Source: Rubellimicrobium sp. (GTDB lineage: Bacteria > Pseudomonadota > Alphaproteobacteria > Rhodobacterales > Rhodobacteraceae). From it: a stretch of 64,000 bases of DNA. Shown piece by piece: positions 35,389-42,434 of the stretch (within the stretch, counting starts at the first letter, position 1; the number at the start of each line of letters is the position of its first letter). Position numbers and translations under genes: made by a program. Below the pieces are notes generated by a model. That model was given only the letters and a program-made list of their open reading frames with translations. It did no database searches and was not told where the DNA came from. Location: NCBI GenBank assembly GCA_019454835.1, contig JACFNP010000006.1, positions 24,043 to 88,042 of the forward strand. The letters are read 5' to 3'.

Positions 35389-36206
35389 GCCGCAGCTACG
35401 CCTTCCCCCCCGGCGGCCTGCCGCCCCAGACCGAGGAACCGGCGCAGTCCGGCGCGGTCTTCACCCCCGCCTATGCCTTCATCCCCGCCGACACCCAGCG
35501 CGGCATCACCGCCTCGCTGCTGCCGGGGTGGGAGGGCACGCAGGCCTGGATCATCGCCCGGCCGCTGTCGGGTTTCGCCGAAACCTTCGCCCAATACGCG
35601 GTCGAGATCGCGCCCGGCGGCGGCTCGACTGCACCCGAACCCGATCCGGGCGCCGAGGCGGGCATCCTCGTCGCGGCAGGCGAGGGCGCGCTTGCGCTGG
35701 ACGGTGAAACCCACGCCCTGCGCGCGGGAAGTTACCTCTATCTGCCGCCGCGCGCGAACTGGAGCATGCGCAACACCGGCACCACCGCGCTGCGCCTGCA
35801 CTGGATCCGCAAGCGCTGGCAACCCGCGCCGGGCCTGACCCCGCCCGAGGCGATCATCAGCCATGATGACGACCTGCCGGTGAACTGGATGCCCGACACC
35901 GACCTGTGGGGGACGACCCGCATCGTGGACCCGGCGGACCTGCGCCACGACATGCACATGAACATCGTCACCTTCCGCCCCGGCGGGCGGATTCCGTTCG
36001 CGGAAACCCATGTGATGGAACACGGACTTTACGTGTTGCAGGGCACCGCGCGCTACCTGCTGAACCGTGACTGGGTGACGGTCGGCCCCGGCGATTTCAT
36101 GTGGCTGCGCGCCTTCTGCCCGCAGGCGTGCTTTGCCACGGGGACCGAAGACTTCCGCTATCTCCTTTACAAGGACGTGAACCGCCATCCTTCACTGACG
36201 CTCTGA
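35385..36206 (+). CDS. allE: (S)-ureidoglycine aminohydrolase
   Basis: A 273-residue double-cupin enzyme converting (S)-ureidoglycine to (S)-ureidoglycolate and ammonia. The N-terminal cupin has [20 protein letters not shown] and [12 protein letters not shown]. The C-terminal, metal-binding cupin has [16 protein letters not shown] (Glu, His, His and Gln ligands) and [19 protein letters not shown]. Its presence implies an allantoate amidohydrolase, which is not in the window. A Rep-D element starts at its stop codon. Confidence 0.9.
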   Translation: MSRSYAFPPGGLPPQTEEPAQSGAVFTPAYAFIPADTQRGITASLLPGWEGTQAWIIARPLSGFAETFAQYAVEIAPGGGSTAPEPDPGAEAGILVAAGEGALALDGETHALRAGSYLYLPPRANWSMRNTGTTALRLHWIRKRWQPAPGLTPPEAIISHDDDLPVNWMPDTDLWGTTRIVDPADLRHDMHMNIVTFRPGGRIPFAETHVMEHGLYVLQGTARYLLNRDWVTVGPGDFMWLRAFCPQACFATGTEDFRYLLYKDVNRHPSLTL

Positions 36207-36262
36207 CCCTTCATCCTTGCCAAATACTCTCGGGGGGTGCGGGGGGCAGACAGCCCCCCGCT
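36204..36262 (+). repeat. Rep-D copy 2, starting at the allE stop codon
   Basis: TGACCCTTCATCCTTGCC then AAATACTC, followed by a G-rich arm and a hairpin with nine-base stems (GCGGGGGGC at 36240-36248 and GCCCCCCGC at 36254-36262). The initial TGA is the allE stop. The same arrangement occurs at the argD stop (4941 to 4914 on the minus strand). A terminator or attenuator role between allE and allA is inferred. Confidence 0.6.
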
Positions 36263-36284
36263 GGCCAGAAACAAGCGAGCCGCC

Positions 36285-36770
36285 ATGACCATCACCACCG
36301 AACCGCTGACCGCCGCCGCCTTCGCCCCGTTCGGCGACGTGCTGGATTGCTCGGGCGATCCCGACAAGCTGATCAACGCGGGTCGCTGCGGGCGCTGGCA
36401 CGACCGGGCGCGGCTCGATTTCGACGTGCTGGGCCATGGCGGCATCAGCCTGTTCCGTTCCGACGCGGCCAGCCTGCCGCTGGAGCTGACCCTGCTCGAA
36501 CGTCACCCGCTGGGGTCGCAGGCGTTCATCCCGATGACGCCTGACCCGTTTCTTGTCGTCGTCGCCGCCGACCGCGACGGCACCCCCGACGACATCCGCG
36601 CCTTCATCACCGCACCGGGGCAGGGCGTGAACATCGGCCGCAACGTCTGGCACGGCGTGCTGACCCCGCTGGCCCCGCCGGGCCTGTTCGCGGTGGTGGA
36701 CCGGATCGGGCCGGGGGTGAATCTGGAAGAACACCACCTGCCGCAACCGCGCATGATCGTGCGCGGTTAA
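36285..36770 (+). CDS. allA: Ureidoglycolate lyase
   Basis: A 161-residue cytosolic lyase that splits (S)-ureidoglycolate into glyoxylate and urea, the last step of allantoin use. Family features: AAFAPFGDVLDC at the start, the metal/active-site region LERHPLGSQAFIPM and GVNIGRNVWHGVLTPL. The start ATG is at 36285 after a Rep-D hairpin; the longer reading through 36237 would translate the repeat. Its stop directly abuts the stop of the converging fliP gene. Confidence 0.93.
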   Translation: MTITTEPLTAAAFAPFGDVLDCSGDPDKLINAGRCGRWHDRARLDFDVLGHGGISLFRSDAASLPLELTLLERHPLGSQAFIPMTPDPFLVVVAADRDGTPDDIRAFITAPGQGVNIGRNVWHGVLTPLAPPGLFAVVDRIGPGVNLEEHHLPQPRMIVRG

Positions 36771-37508
36771 CTACCCATATCCCCGCACCAGACTGGCGGC
36801 GATCAGGCTCCAGCCGTCGGCGACCACGAAGAAGGCCAGCTTGAACGGCAGCGAGACGATGGCGGGCGGCACCATCATCATGCCCATCGACATCAGCACC
36901 GCCGCCACGACGAGGTCGATCACCAGGAACGGCAGGAACACCAGAAAGCCGACCTGAAAGGCCCGCGACAGTTCCGACAGCAGGAACGAGGGCACCAGCA
37001 GCGACAGCGGTGCGTCGCGCGCGTCCGTGCCCGCGTCGAACCCCGGTCGCAGGTCGGCCAGCACCTGCAGCGTGTCGGGTGCCGTGCGCGCGGCCATGAA
37101 GCCGCGAAAGGGTGCGATCATGCGCGGCACGGCGTCTTCCAGCGTGATCTCCTGCGCGACATAGGGTTCGACGCCGTTGTCCCAGGCGGCGGTCATCACC
37201 GGCTCCATCACGAACCAGCTCAGGAACAGCGCCAGACTGACGATGAGCATGTTGGGCGGCGACTGCTGCATCCCCAGCGCCTGCCGCAGGATCGACAGCA
37301 CCGTGACCACGAAGGGAAAGCAGGTGATCGTCACCGCCAGCCCCGGCACGATGCTGAGCACGGTGATCAGCAGCAGGATCTGGATCGAGCGCTGTGCCAG
37401 CGCGCCATCGTCCGCACCGCCGCCGAGCAGGTCGAGCGGCGACAGCCCCTGCGCCGCCGCAGGCGCCGCCGCCAGCGTGATCGCCGCTACCAGAAGCGCG
37501 GCGCGCAT
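36771..37508 (-). CDS. fliP: Flagellar export apparatus protein FliP
   Basis: A 245-residue core component of the flagellar type III export gate. A cleavable signal peptide (LLVAAITLAAAPAAA) precedes four hydrophobic segments, with the family hallmarks ILLLITVLSIVPGLAVTITCF, LRQALGMQQSPPN and the C-terminal MGMMMVPPAIVSLPFKLAFF. Length is normal. It is the last gene of the fliF-fliH-fliN-fliP block, directly adjacent to fliN. Confidence 0.96.
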   Translation of the reverse strand: MRAALLVAAITLAAAPAAAQGLSPLDLLGGGADDGALAQRSIQILLLITVLSIVPGLAVTITCFPFVVTVLSILRQALGMQQSPPNMLIVSLALFLSWFVMEPVMTAAWDNGVEPYVAQEITLEDAVPRMIAPFRGFMAARTAPDTLQVLADLRPGFDAGTDARDAPLSLLVPSFLLSELSRAFQVGFLVFLPFLVIDLVVAAVLMSMGMMMVPPAIVSLPFKLAFFVVADGWSLIAASLVRGYG

Positions 37509-37802
37509 TCAGCCGGGACCGCCGCGCTGGCCGGTCACCTCGGTCAGGCGCACCGCGAGCAGGCCGGGTTCGCCGTCACCGGCCTCTTGCAGGACGCCCC
37601 GCGCGATCAGGCGTTCGCCGATGAACAGCTCGACCGGGTCGTCGAGCCGCCGGTCGAGCAGCAGCACCGCGTTTTCACCCAGCGCCAGCAGTTCGCGCAG
37701 GGTCGGGCGCGCGTGGCCGACCGAGATCGTCACCTCGATGGGCAGGTCGTGCAATATACCGCCCGCAGCGGGCGGCGTGTCGGCGGCGCGTGTGTCATCC
37801 AT
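37509..37802 (-). CDS. fliN: Flagellar motor switch protein FliN
   Basis: A 97-residue C-ring protein of the SpoA family. The SpoA fold is visible from residue 20: LPIEVTISVGHARPTLRELL, LGENAVLLLDRRLDDPVEL and FIGERLIARGVLQ. It helps set the rotation direction and docks FliH with the ATPase. It overlaps fliH by 8 bases and abuts fliP. The partner C-ring genes fliM and fliG are not in the window. Confidence 0.93.
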   Translation of the reverse strand: MDDTRAADTPPAAGGILHDLPIEVTISVGHARPTLRELLALGENAVLLLDRRLDDPVELFIGERLIARGVLQEAGDGEPGLLAVRLTEVTGQRGGPG

Positions 37803-38361
37803 GGTCTGTCCGTTCGTGAAAGGGATCGGAGACGGCGGCGAGCGCGTCCGAGATCGCGCTGCCCAGCCGGGCGAGATCGAGCGAGGTGGCCGCGTCGCCC
37901 CGACCGACCAGCACCTGGCCGGGGGCGAGGCGGGTGTCGGCGGTGACGGTGGCGGGCGTTCCGGGGACGAGCGGCAGGATCGCGCGGACGGCGGGCAGGT
38001 CGTCGGGGGCGACGTGCAGCGTCAGCGGCCCGTCCGAATCGGCACCGGCAGCCGCCGTCAGTTCATCGAGCAGCGCCGCGCCGAGCGTGGCGTCCAGAAT
38101 CCGCGGCACGATCCGTTCGGCCAGCGTGGCAAACAGCGGCGCCAGCCGGGCAAGGACATCGGCGCGGGCCTCGGCGAAGGTGAGGCCGAGATCGGCGATC
38201 GCCCGCGCGGTGTCGTGGCGCAGCGCGTCCTGCGCCGCTTCGGCCTGCGCCAGCCCTTCGGCCAGCCCGGCGGCATGACCGGCCAGCCAGTCCTCGCCCG
38301 GCGTGGCGGGGCCGGGGTCGGCGGCACTGTCGAAACATTCAAACAGGGTGGCAATGCTCAT
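37795..38361 (-). CDS. fliH: FliH-like flagellar ATPase regulator
   Basis: A 188-residue protein with a helical N-terminal half (AGHAAGLAEGLAQAEAAQDA) and a C-terminal domain with LAERIVPRILDATLG and TLHVAPDDLPAVRAIL, the usual FliH/SctL layout. FliH binds the ATPase FliI, whose gene is at the other end of the cluster. Sequence similarity across this family is weak, so the call leans on position between fliF and fliN. Confidence 0.75.
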   Translation of the reverse strand: MSIATLFECFDSAADPGPATPGEDWLAGHAAGLAEGLAQAEAAQDALRHDTARAIADLGLTFAEARADVLARLAPLFATLAERIVPRILDATLGAALLDELTAAAGADSDGPLTLHVAPDDLPAVRAILPLVPGTPATVTADTRLAPGQVLVGRGDAATSLDLARLGSAISDALAAVSDPFHERTDHG

Positions 38362-38362
38362 C

Positions 38363-39943
38363 TCAGGGCTGCCCGCCCGGTGACGGGCCGTCCATCCAGT
38401 CGTGCAGGATCTGGATGGTTTCCTCCTGACGCGATTCGATCAGGCGGCGCAGCCGGGTGACGGGATCGACCACTTCGGCATCCTCGGCGGTGTCGGCGGC
38501 GCCGAACCCGCCCAGATCCATGGGGGCGATCATCGGCTCCCATGCGGGGTCGTCGCCTGCACCCGCGACGGCGGGCAGCGCCGGTCCCGGCGGGGGCAGG
38601 CCGATGGCCGCCTGACGGCGCGCCGGGGCCAGGATCGGGCGCAGCACGAACAGCCCCAGCACCAGCGCCACCAGCACCAGCGCCGCAAGGCGGATCAGAC
38701 CCATCCGGTCAAGACCACCGGCTGCGGCGACCCCCTCGCTGCCCTGGGCGACGAGCGGTTCAAACGGCATGGAGCGGATCGTGACCACATCGCCGCGAGC
38801 CGCATCGAAGCCGACCGCCGAGGCGACCAGATCGCCCAGCGCCTGCAATTCCTCGGGCGGCCGCGGGGTGGTTGCGCGGCTGCCGTCGGCGGCCTGCGTC
38901 ACCGCGTCGTTCACCAGCACCGCGACCGAGAGACGGCGCACGTCGCCCGGTTCGCGGACGATTTCCCGGCTGGTCTGCGACAGTTCGTAATTGGTCAGTG
39001 CACGGGTCGATGTCTCGGCGCTGTGCGGCCCCGGCGCGGCGGCGCCCGCGTCGCCGTCGGGCAGGTTCGAGGCGACGGAAACCGCCCCCTCGCCGCCGCC
39101 CTGCGTGGTGTTCTGGCGTTCCTCGGTTTCCGAGGAGATGGCGGTGCGGCTGTCGGGGTCGATGCGCCGTTCGGTGATCGATTCGCTTTCGCTGACCCGT
39201 TCGACCGTGACCTCGACCACGGCGTTGCCGATGCCGACCCGTGCCTCGACGAGATGCAGCGCGCGCAGGCGCAGGCCGTCGGCCATCGTGTCCCCGGTTC
39301 CGGGGCTGTCTTCGGTCAGCACGAGGCCGGTGGCGGTGTCGATCACCGCGACATCCGCCGCCGCCATGCCCGCCACCGCCGAGGCGACCAGCCAGCGCAG
39401 CGCCCGCGCCTGCGACGGCGGCAGCGGGGCGCCCGCCATCGTCACCGTGACCGAGGCGGCCCGTTGCACGTCGCGCGCGAAGGGGCGGTTGCCGGGGCTG
39501 GAGATATGAACGCGCGCCGCCCGCACGCCCGGCACGGCCAGGATCGTGCGCGCGAGTTCGCCTTCCTTCGCGCGCCAGTAGGCGGCGTCGAACATCTGCG
39601 AGGTGGTGCCGAACCCGGTCAGCGAATCGAGCAGTTCGTAGCCCTGTGCCGTGCTGGCGGGCAGCCCCTCGCCCGCCAGCGACAGGCGCAGCACGTCGCG
39701 GGTGTCGCGCGGCACGAAGATCGCGTCGCCGCGCACGTCGTAACCGATGCCGCGCTGTTCGAGCGCGGCAATGACGCCGCCTGCGGCGCCGGGTTCCAGC
39801 CCGGCATAGAGCAGCGCCATGTCGCGCCCGCCCGCCGCCCGGCCAAGCGCGATCACCGCCGCAAGGACCGCCAGCGTTGCCGCGACCACGACGATCTTGC
39901 GTCGCGGCGCAAGGGCCGACCACAGCGTCGCAGGAATGTTCAA
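38363..39943 (-). CDS. fliF: Flagellar MS-ring protein FliF
   Basis: A 526-residue membrane-ring protein with N-terminal helix (KIVVVAATLAVLAAVIALG), ring-building domains including LLYAGLEPGAAGGVIAALEQ and GVRAARVHISSPGNRPFARD, and a C-terminal helix (LIRLAALVLVALVLGLFVLR) before the FliG-binding tail. I favour a TTG start at 39941-39943 (LNIPATLW) because GGAG lies 8 bases upstream. An in-frame ATG at 39991 would add 16 unlikely residues including two Cys. Divergent from fliL; a CtrA-like box lies between. Confidence 0.9.
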   Translation of the reverse strand: MNIPATLWSALAPRRKIVVVAATLAVLAAVIALGRAAGGRDMALLYAGLEPGAAGGVIAALEQRGIGYDVRGDAIFVPRDTRDVLRLSLAGEGLPASTAQGYELLDSLTGFGTTSQMFDAAYWRAKEGELARTILAVPGVRAARVHISSPGNRPFARDVQRAASVTVTMAGAPLPPSQARALRWLVASAVAGMAAADVAVIDTATGLVLTEDSPGTGDTMADGLRLRALHLVEARVGIGNAVVEVTVERVSESESITERRIDPDSRTAISSETEERQNTTQGGGEGAVSVASNLPDGDAGAAAPGPHSAETSTRALTNYELSQTSREIVREPGDVRRLSVAVLVNDAVTQAADGSRATTPRPPEELQALGDLVASAVGFDAARGDVVTIRSMPFEPLVAQGSEGVAAAGGLDRMGLIRLAALVLVALVLGLFVLRPILAPARRQAAIGLPPPGPALPAVAGAGDDPAWEPMIAPMDLGGFGAADTAEDAEVVDPVTRLRRLIESRQEETIQILHDWMDGPSPGGQP

Positions 39944-40004
39944 GGCAGATTCTCCGCATCCGGGGCAGGATTCGCCCCGCAGACCCCACATGCGCCGCGC
40001 GCTC

Positions 40005-40019
40005 TTAACATTCGGTTAG
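40005..40019. promoter_or_regulatory. CtrA-like box between fliF and fliL
   Basis: TTAACATTCGGTTAG fits the TTAA-N7-TTAA CtrA site with one mismatch in the second half. It lies in the divergent gap between fliF and fliL, where CtrA control of early flagellar genes would be expected in an alphaproteobacterium. Function is inferred. Confidence 0.6.
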
Positions 40020-40067
40020 TCGGGAGCGGGTTATGAACGGGATGACGCAGGAACGACGGATCATGCC

Positions 40068-40556
40068 ATGGCGATCACGACCGACATCGACGACATGCCC
40101 CGCCGCAGGCTGGCGCGCTGGTGGCTGATTCCCGGTCTCGTGCTGGCGCTCGCCGGTGCCGCGGGGGGCTTCTGGGGGATGCGGCTGTTGCGCGCGCTGC
40201 CGGACGGCGAAACCCTGCCCGGCCTGCCTGCCACCGTCGCATCGCCTGCGGCGGACGTGCCCGCCTGGGTCGAAATCGAACCGCTCGTCATCACCCTGCC
40301 GCGCGCCAGCGGCCGCCAGTTCCTGCGATTCACCGCCACGCTGGATGTCGCGCCCGATGCGGCGGCGCGGGTGCAGGCGCTCATGCCGCGCATCATCGAC
40401 GTGATGAACGGCTACCTGCGCGCCGTCGAACCCGGCGATTTTGAAAACCGGATGATTCTCGCCGACCTGCGCGCGCAACTGCTGCGCCGCATCCAGGTCG
40501 TCACCGGTGAAGGGCAGGTCCGCGATCTGCTCGTCATGGAATTCGTCCTGAACTGA
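40068..40556 (+). CDS. fliL: Flagellar basal-body protein FliL
   Basis: A 162-residue single-pass protein. A cytoplasmic start is followed by a helix (LARWWLIPGLVLALAGAAGG) and a periplasmic FliL domain with WVEIEPLVITLPRASGRQFL, FTATLDVAP and LRRIQVVTGEGQVRDLLVME at the C-terminus. FliL supports stator function near the MS ring. It opens the plus-strand block and is followed 10 bases later by the next gene. A second FliL-like gene is at 50175. Confidence 0.92.
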   Translation: MAITTDIDDMPRRRLARWWLIPGLVLALAGAAGGFWGMRLLRALPDGETLPGLPATVASPAADVPAWVEIEPLVITLPRASGRQFLRFTATLDVAPDAAARVQALMPRIIDVMNGYLRAVEPGDFENRMILADLRAQLLRRIQVVTGEGQVRDLLVMEFVLN

Positions 40557-40566
40557 AGGGGGCGGC

Positions 40567-40932
40567 ATGGACGCCATCGCCAACATCTTTCTCGCAGGCG
40601 GCGCCCTTGGCGCGGCGGCCTACTGCCTGGTCCTGTCCCGGCGGCTGCAACGGTTCACCGATCTCGAAAAGGGGGTTGGCGGCGCCGTCGCGGTCCTGTC
40701 GGCGCAGGTCGACGACCTGACGCGCGCACTGGCGCTTGCACAGGGGCGGGCGGGCGAATCGGCGGTCTCGCTGACCGGCGCCAGCCAACGGGCCGAGGCG
40801 GCGGCAGGCCGGCTCGAGGTGCTGCTTGCCGCGCTGCACGACCTGCCCGCACCGGCGGCCGGTGACGCTGCCAATGATCCCGCCGGGGCGACGGTGTTCG
40901 TGCGCGGGCTGGCCAACGGGGTCTCGCGATGA
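40567..40932 (+). CDS. DUF6468-like membrane protein of the flagellar operon
   Basis: A 121-residue protein with an N-terminal transmembrane helix (IANIFLAGGALGAAAYCLVL) and a helical, Ala-rich body (FTDLEKGVGGAVAVLSAQVD). Similar short proteins of unknown role sit after fliL in other Rhodobacterales flagellar loci (DUF6468 group). It overlaps the MotE-like gene by 4 bases, which supports a shared function with it, perhaps at the motor. That is inference from position. Confidence 0.65.
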   Translation: MDAIANIFLAGGALGAAAYCLVLSRRLQRFTDLEKGVGGAVAVLSAQVDDLTRALALAQGRAGESAVSLTGASQRAEAAAGRLEVLLAALHDLPAPAAGDAANDPAGATVFVRGLANGVSR

Positions 40933-41501
40933 TGCGCGCCCGCCGCCGCCTGCGCCGCCTGTCGGTTCCCGGCGCGATCATCTGCCTGCTGCTGATGTCG
41001 GCGCTGCTGCGCATCGGCGGCATCGCCGGGATGGCGCAGGCGCTGGGCCATGATCCGGGCGACGGCGACGCCGCGCCGTCCGCCGCCGCTGCCGAAGGCA
41101 CGTCCGCACTGCTCGATGCGTTCCGCGCCCGCGAATCCCGGCTCGAGGCGCGCGAAGCCCGTGTCACCGATCACGAACAGGCGCTCGCCCGCGCCTCGGC
41201 CGAGGTCGAGGATCGTCTCGCCGCCCTGCAGGCCGCCGAACAGGCGCTGGCCGCGATGGTCGCGCTGGCCGACCGCGCCGCCGCCGACGATCTGGCCCGG
41301 CTGACCGCCGTTTACGAAAACATGCGCCCCCAGGAAGCCGCCGCCCTGTTTGAAACCATGGATCCGGCCTTCGGCGCGGGCTTTCTGGGCCTGATGGATC
41401 CGGTGGCCGCCGCCGCGATCATGGGGCGCCTGACGCCCGCGACCGCCTATTCGATCAGCGCCGTCCTTGCCGGGCGCAACAGCTCGGCTCCCGATCACTG
41501 A
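40929..41501 (+). CDS. MotE-like flagellar protein (MgtE-N type)
   Basis: A 190-residue protein with one N-terminal helix (VPGAIICLLLMSALLRIGG), a long coiled coil at about residues 60-120 (SRLEAREARVTDHEQALARA) and a C-terminal MgtE-N-like domain (ENMRPQEAAALFETMDPAFG, LMDPVAAAAIMGRLTP). This is the build of MotE, a periplasmic chaperone of MotC in Rhizobia. It lies 66 bases before motA. No motB or motC is in the window, so the partner is unknown. Confidence 0.8.
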   Translation: MMRARRRLRRLSVPGAIICLLLMSALLRIGGIAGMAQALGHDPGDGDAAPSAAAAEGTSALLDAFRARESRLEAREARVTDHEQALARASAEVEDRLAALQAAEQALAAMVALADRAAADDLARLTAVYENMRPQEAAALFETMDPAFGAGFLGLMDPVAAAAIMGRLTPATAYSISAVLAGRNSSAPDH

Positions 41502-41567
41502 CCCCCGCCACCGGGTCGCCACCCGCCCCACCCGTGCCGGTGGCGGACAGACCGCGAAAGACCCAAA

Positions 41568-42434
41568 ATGACCGGCCTTATCGGTATCGTCCTGATCTTC
41601 GTCATGGTCTTCGGCGGGTTCATGCTCGGCGGCGGCCATCTGGAAACCGTGTTCTCGGCGCTGCCGTTCGAGATGATGATCATCGCGGGCGCCGCCACCG
41701 GCGCCTTCATCATCGGCAACAGCCCCGAGGTGCTGCGTGATGCCGGGCGCGGCCTGGTGCGGGTGTTTCGCGGCCCGCGCTGGCAGCCCGGCGATTATCG
41801 CGACCTGCTGTGCCTGCTGTTTGAACTGATCCGCCTGTCGCGCGCCAACCCCGTCGCGCTGGAGGAACATGTCGAACGGCCCGCCGGATCGGCGATCTTC
41901 AACCGCTACCCGCGCATCGCCGCCGATGCCGAGGCGGTGTCGCTGGTCTGCGACACGATGCGCGCGGCCTCGATGAACTACGACGATCCGCACCAGGTCG
42001 AGGACATGCTCGAAAAACGGATCGAGGCCCATCATCACAAGCTGATGCGGCCGGTGCGCGCGCTGGGCACGACCGCCGATGCCCTGCCCGCGCTGGGCAT
42101 CGTCGCCGCCGTGCTCGGCGTCATCAAGACCATGGCCTCGATCGACCAGCCGCCCGAAGTGCTGGGCAGGCTCATCGCCGGGGCGCTGGTCGGCACCTTT
42201 CTGGGCGTCTTTCTTGCCTACGGTTTCGTCGGTCCCTTTGCGGCGCGGCTGCGCGCGGTGATCGAGGATGAAAGCCATTTCTACCGCCTCATCCGCGAGG
42301 TGCTGGTCGCCAATCTGCACCAGCACCCGCCGCAGATCTGCATCGAGGTCGGGCGCCAGAACACGCCCGACCACAACCGCCCCGGCTTCAACGATCTCGA
42401 GGAGGCGCTGAAGGCCACGCGCGACGCCGCATGA
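41568..42434 (+). CDS. motA: Flagellar motor stator protein MotA
   Basis: A 288-residue stator subunit that with MotB conducts ions to drive rotation. Four helices are visible, starting LIGIVLIFVMVFGGFMLGGG; the cytoplasmic loop carries LLFELIRLSRANPVALEEHV; and the ion-path helices are ALGTTADALPALGIVAAVLG, then GRLIAGALVGTFLGVFLAYG. Length is right. It overlaps the next gene by 4 bases. motB is not adjacent and not in this window. Confidence 0.95.
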   Translation: MTGLIGIVLIFVMVFGGFMLGGGHLETVFSALPFEMMIIAGAATGAFIIGNSPEVLRDAGRGLVRVFRGPRWQPGDYRDLLCLLFELIRLSRANPVALEEHVERPAGSAIFNRYPRIAADAEAVSLVCDTMRAASMNYDDPHQVEDMLEKRIEAHHHKLMRPVRALGTTADALPALGIVAAVLGVIKTMASIDQPPEVLGRLIAGALVGTFLGVFLAYGFVGPFAARLRAVIEDESHFYRLIREVLVANLHQHPPQICIEVGRQNTPDHNRPGFNDLEEALKATRDAA

